NCBI RefSeq assembly: GCF_004798865.1
Contig: NW_025335587.1
Location: 7,577,773-7,641,772 of the forward strand
Direction: 5' to 3'
DNA length: 64,000 nucleotides
Origin: Varanus komodoensis
Lineage: Eukaryota; Chordata; Lepidosauria; Squamata; Varanidae
The translations under genes were made by a program, and so were the position numbers. Shown here piece by piece: positions 57,827 through 64,000 of the stretch (positions within the stretch are counted from its first letter, which is position 1; the number at the start of each line of letters is the position of its first letter). Below the pieces are notes generated by a model, which was not told where the DNA came from, ran no database searches, and worked only from the letters and a program-made list of their open reading frames with translations.

Positions 57827-58514
57827 TATAATGAGCAGTTCAGATGACTGCTGGACTTCCCGCTGGAAGCTGCCAACCTTTCCCTGCTCAGTTTCCTTCA
57901 CCCTGAACTTGACATCCTTTTGCGCCCAGTCCTCTCACTTGCCTTGCCCTTGGCTTTCCATTGCCGCAGATCCTCCCTTCTAGTTCTGGTTCAGAACACT
58001 CTGTGGGAAACACAATGCAATTGGAAAACATGATCTGAGAAGGAAACACCAAATAATTCCCTGAACATTGTCAGGAAAGCTGTCTTATTTGGCAGGAAGG
58101 TATGCCAAATAAGATGCTGCACATTAACAGAGCCAGATGCTACGCATTAACTGTGTGGCCTCACTGCTCCACTACAAACTCTGCGTGGAGCACACAGATG
58201 TGCAGGCGATTCCTCTGCACCACACCCTGAAAGAGGAATGTGTTGCTGCCAAGGAAACCATTGAAATAACAAACTTTATCTGCATTCTGATTCAAAAGGC
58301 AACTTTTCATGGTGCGGTGCAAACCTTTCACCATGGCTGCTGACTTCCAGGGTGATAAGTGGCAGCAGGACATTTTTTGCAGATGCTAGAAATGAGGATC
58401 TTTCCTCACACTTGCCAGCAATCCTAAGCATAGGTTGGTATATAAAGAAGGAAGAGTGAGTAGATCCCTGCAGCAAGTCGTGAGGTGGTTGTGCAACACA
58501 ACGCACTGTGCTCT
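57827..58514. other. Unassigned non-coding DNA with a short hairpin
   Basis: Hairpin at 58083-58114. The near-repeats 'gatgctgcacattaac' and 'gatgctacgcattaac' follow within 40 bp. Confidence 0.4.
58083..58114. repeat. Perfect 12-bp inverted repeat
   Basis: 'tcttatttggca' and 'tgccaaataaga' are separated by 8 nt. Nothing in the surroundings suggests a function. Confidence 0.9.
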
Positions 58515-58700
58515 TCGGGAAGGGGTGTCGGACCTCTTTCAGCCCAAGGGCAAATTCAAATCCAGAGTAGCTGCATTCCAGTGCTGGCTGGAGGCACAGG
58601 CAAGAGGGCCAAATACCAACTAGATCGGCATATTTCAGCTTCAAGATCCTCCCTGATAGTAACTAAGACTTAGAAGAAGTACCTGGGGTGGAGAGGGGAG
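58515..58700 (+). mobile_element. hAT-like non-autonomous transposon, family X
   Basis: It starts 'gaaggggtgtcggacctctt' then 'tcagcccaagggcaaattca', close to hAT ends of the CAGGGGTGT type, and later reads 'agtaactaagacttag', collinear with the 49.4 kb copy. The far end is not identified. Confidence 0.55.
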
Positions 58701-59049
58701 AACTTCCCAAACAACTGTATCTGCTGGGAAGCCACCAAATAATCAGAGGATGACAAAAAGGGAGGATGGTCCTGCATGGAACCCTGGAGGGCTGAGTTCG
58801 ACCCCTGTGCCTGAGAGTCTTCACCTGTGCTTTGTGGGGGAGGGTGAGCTAGATGAACCCTTTACGCATTAGAAGCATGCATAAGGTGGCTGCACAGAAG
58901 AACTGTGCCCCTCCTCAATCAATGGGACCACTGCGACCTCACTTCCAGCAACTCTAAGAAGATTTGATGTTCACAGGGAGATGCCATCTATAGAAAGAGG
59001 TCCTTGGCTCATCAGAAACATTTAGTCAGAAGAGTTTTATGCATGTCAA
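58701..59049. other. Unassigned non-coding DNA
   Basis: 'ctggagggctgagttcgacc' near 58785 has a B-box-like flavour but no matching A box is seen. Confidence 0.35.
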
Positions 59050-59285
59050 TTATTATTGTTGTTGTTATTATTACTTTACATTTATATCCCACCTTCTCCC
59101 CTCTAGAATGGAACATAAGGCAGCTTATATAGATCCCCTGCACTCCATTATCTTTACAGCTTTGTGAGTAGGTTAGGCTGAAGGTGAGTGACTGGCCCAA
59201 AACCTCCTAGTGAGCTTCATGGCTGAGTGACAGCCGGAACCTGGATCTCCTGGGTCCCCAATCCAACACTGTAACTGCCATGTCA
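59050..59285 (-). mobile_element. tRNA-derived SINE, family A, antisense, near full length
   Basis: The complement has a decayed head at 59285, B-box area 'ccaggttccggctgtcactc', 'gggccagtcactcaccttca', 'gcctaacctactcacaaagc' and a tail of 'gggatataaatgtaaagtaa' plus (AAC/AAT)n at 59050-59080. Confidence 0.75.
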
Positions 59286-59648
59286 CATGAGCTTCCACAT
59301 GTATTTATTTTAACAATACCTGTAAGAGTAGGACCTTCACAGGGCAGCATACCAGAGAAAGTAACAAGTGACCAAAAATTCAATTAAACAGCCCCAATAT
59401 TATGGGAAGAGCTACAAAAACAAGTGGGGCTTCAAAATATAATGACAATGGAAGATAAGGAAGATAATCTGCTATTCTTTAGATTTGCCTTTTGCTTCCA
59501 AACTGTCAAATGTAGCTATTCAAAGCTAGTGCTGATTCAGCCGGTAGGAGGAAAGATGGTTGGGTTTTACAAATTACCTTTTCTAACAGCTCTGCCAAAA
59601 GTGCAGTTTGGCCCACACACATTATTAGTTTGAGCTTTTCTTATGGCA
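59286..59648. other. Unassigned non-coding DNA
   Basis: Nothing recognised. A 69-aa ORF (59424-59633) has no domain. Confidence 0.4.
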
Positions 59649-59650
59649 CA

Positions 59651-59674
59651 GATTGATTGATTGATTGATTGATT
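59651..59674. repeat. (GATT)n microsatellite
   Basis: Six uninterrupted units. Confidence 0.93.
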
Positions 59675-59795
59675 ACATTTTTATACTGTCTAGTACCCAA
59701 AACTCCCTGGTGGCTCTCAACAATGTCTAGGTGGTTCACAACAGTATAAATGGCATGGTGTACCTGAGTAGGCTTTATCAAAAAACAAAAAAACC

Positions 59796-60788
59796 CCATA
59801 GAAACATAGAAAAACAGAACAAGTCAGAAGGGTCCTCCTGCGCCATCTAATCTGACCCCCAGCTCCAGCCGGCTCCACTCATGGCATGCCTACGATGTGC
59901 ATGTCTAGCCGATCCTTGAACACCCTCATTGATGGGGCCTCAACCACCTCCCGTGGAAGCCCATTCCATTCCCTCGGGGTCCTAACTGTCAGGAAGTACT
60001 TCCTGGCATCTAAATTGAACCTTGGTTCCCTGAGCTTCACTCCGTTGGAGCGCATCCTGCCCTCCTCTGCAGGGGAGAACAGGTCTCTACCCATCTCCAT
60101 GTGACACCCTGTCATGTACCTATATGTTGCCAACAGATCCCCTCAGAGTCTCCTCTTCTCCAAGCTGAAAAGTCCCAGCTCCCTCAGTCTCACCTTATGC
60201 AGTTTTCCCTGAAATCCAGCCACTATCCTTGTGGCCCTACGCTGCACTGACTCTAACCTGGCTATATCCTTGCTGGAATGTGGCACTCTGAACTGAACAC
60301 AATACTCCAGTTGCGGGCGCACCAGAGTCGTGTAGAGTGGTAGTAATACCTCTCTTGATCTAGAAACCACACTTCTGGCTATGCAACCAAGGGTGGCGTT
60401 CGCCCTCTTGACCACCGCATCACACTGCTGACTCATGTTTAGCCTGCAGTCAACCAGCACCCCGAGGTCCCTTTCACAAGTGCTGCTCTCCAGCCACTTG
60501 TCATCTAACCTGTACTTACGACATCCATTCCTATGCATTATGTCACTATTCCTATTTATGACACCTTCCATTTATCTACACTGAATGCCATCCTGTTGCC
60601 CCCTGCCCATTTCCACAGTCTATCCAGATCCTTCTGGATCTGGATTACCTGCTCCTAAGTTGTGGTCACTGCCCCCATTTTAGTATCACGTGTAAATTTG
60701 ATCAGCAGACTGGTCACCCTTCATCCAGGTCATTGATGAAAAGACTGAACAGGATCGGTCCCAGGACTGGCCTCCAAAGGAGAGAGAA
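59796..60788 (-). mobile_element. CR1 LINE, RT C-terminal region and 3' end, longer copy
   Basis: The complement shows the order expected of CR1 ORF2: a decayed 'GPILFxxFINDLDEG' region (60720-60785), FADDTKxG-like text (60680-60710), then an open stretch (60143-60571): DLGVLVDCRLNMSQQCDAVV, KRANATLGCIARSVVSRSRE, LVRPQLEYCVQFRVPHSSKD, LRELGLFSLEKRRL. One in-frame TGA follows (a CGA to TGA change is the simplest cause) and the frame continues to FLTVRTPREWNGLPREVVEA and a natural stop near 59879. The terminus is 'tttctatgtttctatg' on the complement. The C-terminal 75 residues differ from the 55.7 kb copy at about 11 positions. Confidence 0.9.
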
Positions 60789-62255
60789 TCTTTCTTGATA
60801 CATAGTAGCTAAGCATTATTAACCATCATAATAGAAATACTAAAGTTAAGCAGAATAATGAGTTGCTTTAAAAAAAAACCCTGCAGGTTAAACACCTAAA
60901 AACCAGACATTTAAATAAAAGCGATTGGAAATAAACCTCTGATAGTGCAAACCTATACATGTCTACTCAGAAGTATGTTCCATTGAGTTCAATAGGATCT
61001 ACTCTCAAGTTAATTGGCATAGTGTTGAAGCCTTAAAAATAAAAGATGAGAAATGCTGAATGTCATATGACTCATACTCAAATAGATACTTCACTTAATG
61101 GTCATCATTTACAATTATTTCCAAATACTATTTATGCTACTTGTTTATATATGTGCTTTGCCCCTTTGGAACTGGATGGATATTGGTCCTCACTGATAGC
61201 ACCAAAGTACCAAAAAGAAAAGCTAAAGGAAAGGAGCTATTAGTCATTTTGTAATTCACTAGGTGTTGGAACAACTATCTCCACTGCACCTGAGGTCAGC
61301 CATTTGGCGGAGTCTGTGCTGCACTCCTGTCCTTCAGCAGAAGTTCCATGGCCAGGGTTACATCACTCTCTTCCACCCCACCAGACAACCACCTCTCCTT
61401 ATGTTGTGATGGAACAGATCCTGCCTCCAAAGCATTAAACAACTTTGGTAAGGGATGCTCTCCTGTCATACAAATCTGCACGCTATTGAAATCTGTTGGG
61501 GAGGCTCGTATGCATGGCATCAGTTCCAGAGGGACATGCTGAGATGCAGGCCTTCTTGATGGCCACATCTAGGCCATAAAACTTGCCACCTAGGGAAACT
61601 TGTGTGGCTTCTCTCTCCTGGCCTTCTTCCACTTGACCAAGGCACAGTTGTTTCTCGATGCTTTGAACCTGCTGCACTGAGAGTTTTATAAAGCCAGTCT
61701 CAATACTGAGCAACCTGTTTTGCCTGTTCTTTTGCATGTTGGCGTTTATTTTGTGTTTTCGTTGTTATTTTGTGATCTGTTGGCTGTTTTAATCATAAGG
61801 CCCCTGGAACATTGCTTTCACAATAGAAAAATATATCAAATAAAATTTGACAAATACATATCACAGATACTGCCCTTGAAGTGTCAATTGATTATTTATA
61901 CCTTTCCATCAGAATAGCAATGGACATTATCATCTAGGAAAAATGCAAAATAGAGGGTGGAATAGAAAAATGGAAAAATAGAGGTACCCTGTGCTGTGAG
62001 TTCCCCAAAACAGATGTGCAACTCTGAAGCAAGATCCTGAGCAAATAGGTAATAAATGCAAATTAATTGCTCTTAAAATTGATCATGGGAAAATTTTTAG
62101 TATTCTCATTGGTGTGTGTATTTAACACTGTGCTGGCTTACAGCTGTTTTGGCATATTTTCTTTGGCTGTATGCCTGCAAACTCATCATGTATCTCTTGC
62201 TATTGAAATGGCATGCCCAGTTTAACAGGGTGGGGGAGAAATTAGTTTAGTTATT
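60789..62255. other. Unassigned non-coding DNA
   Basis: Apart from the short repeat at 60945, I cannot classify this. The 61290-61870 part has 84-90 aa minus-strand ORFs and an AT-rich 3' flank that could be a very old LINE end, but no motif confirms it. Confidence 0.4.
60945..61035. repeat. Short dispersed repeat ('tttactcagaagtaa' family), best copy
   Basis: 'gtgcaaacctatacatgtct' then 'actcagaagtatgttccatt', 'gagttcaataggatctactc' and 'ttaattggcatagtgttgaa'. The left 'caaacctatacat' and right 'ggcatagtgttg' are weakly inverted. About 90 bp, no coding capacity. Confidence 0.65.
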
Positions 62256-62281
62256 ATATTGTATTGTATTGTATTATATTG
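62256..62281. repeat. (ATTGT)n-like tail repeat
   Basis: The 'attgtattgtattgtatta' array abuts the 3' terminus of the Bov-B element and probably grew from its short repetitive tail. Confidence 0.8.
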
Positions 62282-64000
62282 TTGTTGTCAGTCGTGAAGT
62301 CATGTCCGACCCATCGCGACCCCATGGACAACGTTCCTCCAGACCTTCCTGTCCTCCACCATCGCTCAGAGTCCACTTAAGCTCACACTGACTGCTTCAA
62401 TGACTCCATCTAGCCACCTCATCCTCTGCTGTCCCCTTCTTTTGCCCTCAATTGTTCCCACCATTAGGGTCTTCTCCAGTGAGTCCTTCCTTCTCATTAG
62501 GTGGCCAAAGTATTTGAGTTTCATCTTCAGGATCTGGCCTTCTAAAGAGCAGTCAGGGTTGATCTCCTCTAGGACTAACTGGTTTGATCACCTTGCAGTC
62601 CAAGGGACTCGCAGGAGTCTTCTCCAGCTCCAGAATTCAAAGGCCTCATTTCTTCGGCGCTCAACCTTCCTTATGGTCCAACTTTTACAGCCATATTGCA
62701 ACTGGGAAAACCATAGCCTTGACTATACGCACTTTTGTTGGCAGGGTGATGTCTCTGCTTTTTAGTATGCTGTCTAGATTTGCCATAGCTTTCCTCCCCA
62801 GGAACAAGCATCTTTTAATTTCTTGGCTGCAGTCTCCTTCTGCGGTGATCTTGGAGCCCAGGAAGATAAAATCTGTCACTATCTCTATTTCTTCCCCATC
62901 TATTTGCCAGGAAGTGAGAGGACCGGATGCCATGATCTTAGTTTTCTTAATGTTGAGTTTCAAGCCAACTTTTGCACTCTCCTCCTTCACTCACATCAAG
63001 AGGCTTTTTAGTTCCTGTTCACTTTCTGCCATGAGAGTGGTATCATCTGCATATCTGAGGTTGTTGATATTTCTACCAGCAATCTTAATTCCAGCTGGTG
63101 ATTCATCTAGCCCCACCCTTCTCATGATGTGCTCTGCATATAAGTTAAATAGGCAGGGCGACAGCATACAGCCTTCCAGAACTCCTTTCTCAATTTTGAA
63201 CCAATCAGTGGTTCAGTGTCCAGTTCTCACTGTTGCTTCTTGACTCCCATATAGCTTTCTCAAGAGACAAATAAGATGGTCTGGTACTCCAATCTCTTTA
63301 AGAACTTGCCACACTGTGTTTTGAACCACACAATCAAATGCTTTAGCATAGTCAATGAAGCAGAAGTAGATGTTTTTCTGGAACACCCTAGCTTTCTCCA
63401 TGATCCAGCCTATGTTGGCAATTTGATCTCTAGTTCCTCTCCCTCTTCGAAACCCTGTCTGTACTTCTGGTAGTTCTCGGTCCACCTACTGCTGGAGCCT
63501 AGCGTGCAGGATTTTGAGCATAAATTTGCTAGCATGTGAAATGAGTGCAATGGTGTGGTAGTCTGAACATTCTTTGGCATTGCCCTTCTTTGGGATCGGA
63601 ATGTAAACTGACCTTTTCCAATCCCATGCCCACTGTTGAGTTTTCCAAATTTGCTGGCATATTGAGTGTAGCACTTTTACTGCATCGTCTTTTAAGATTT
63701 TGAATAGTTCAGCTGGAATATTGTTACCTCCACTAGCTTTGTTGTGACTTCCTAAGGCCCATTTGACTTCACATTCCAGGATGTCTGGCTGGAGGTCAGT
63801 GACCACCCCATCGTGGTTATCAGGGATGTTAAGCTCTTTCTTGTATAGTTACTCTGTGTAATCTTGCCACCTCTTCTTAATCTCTTCTGCCTCTATTAGG
63901 TCCCTGCCATTTTGGTCCTTTATCATGCCCATCTTTGCATGAAATGTTCTCTTCATATCTCCAATTTTCTTGAAGAGATCTCTGGTCCTCCCTATTCTAT
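62279..64000 (-). mobile_element. Bov-B (RTE clade) LINE, RT core to 3' end, runs off the window
   Basis: The minus strand encodes most of the Bov-B ORF2 C-terminal half. Going 5' to 3' it shows 'ASGGNNIPAELFKILKDDAV', 'WKRSVYIPIPKKGNAKECSD', 'TGFRRGRGTRDQIANIGWIM', 'FCFIDYAKAFD' (RT motif A), YADDTTLMAESEQELKSLLM (catalytic YADD at 63042-63053), 'VGLKLNIKKTKIMASGP', 'FLGSKITAEGDC' and 'SRDITLPTKVRIVKAMVFPV'. A RRLLRVPWTARxSN-like segment follows in another frame. The 3' end is the Bov-B tail 'gggtcggacatgacttcacg' then 'actgacaacaac'. Visible defects are a stop after LQQ near 63486, a stop after KSLLM near 62991 and a frame change near 62685, so it is inactive. The endonuclease part lies beyond the window. 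Confidence 0.95.

Noticed and set aside
61290-61870. Old LINE 3' end or retrocopy
   Set aside because: AT-rich 3' flank and open frames are suggestive, but no recognisable LINE or host protein motif could be read.
62584-63243. 219-aa plus-strand ORF, the longest in the window
   Set aside because: It lies antisense to the Bov-B reverse transcriptase. The minus strand carries the real motifs, including YADD.

Overview
The window looks like non-coding DNA from a squamate reptile (lizard or snake), intergenic or deep intronic. The organism call rests on the repeats. There is a Bov-B (RTE) LINE next to CR1, L2 and L1 LINE fragments, tRNA-derived SINEs, hAT-like and Tigger-like DNA transposons, short palindromic MITEs and many microsatellites, a mix typical of squamates. 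No exon of a recognisable host protein-coding gene, no functional tRNA, rRNA or microRNA gene and no CRISPR or bacterial feature was found. The only long coding-like signals are the decayed reverse transcriptases of LINEs.

Layout. 0-7 kb: a CR1 3' end, a MITE, one SINE, an antisense L2 fragment and a hAT-like insertion whose middle is an assembly gap. 7-13 kb: an L2 tail, an unexplained GC-rich block (8.1-9.1 kb), a SINE and a Tigger-like element. 13-18 kb: repeat-poor DNA. 18-24 kb: five SINEs and a perfect hairpin. 24-31 kb: repeat-poor DNA with one MITE and a small L1 insertion flanked by a 16-bp target-site duplication. 31-37 kb: L2 reverse transcriptase remnants, GC-rich DNA, MITEs and a TIR element of unknown family. 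37-47 kb: microsatellites, an old RTE LINE, a six-tract G-quadruplex motif and more MITEs. 47-53 kb: CR1 and L2 3' ends, SINEs, hAT-like fragments, a candidate conserved non-coding stretch and a second GC-rich block. 53.9-56.5 kb: two L2 fragments in the same orientation, the second with a CR1 copy inserted in it. 57-64 kb: SINEs, a MITE, a second CR1 copy and, to the window end, a long Bov-B element still showing its YADD site.

No set of genes here works together as a pathway. The window records successive transposon insertions. Order and age are inferred from nesting, target duplications and decay. Family names come from remembered consensus motifs without database searches, so all boundaries are approximate unless terminal repeats or target duplications define them.
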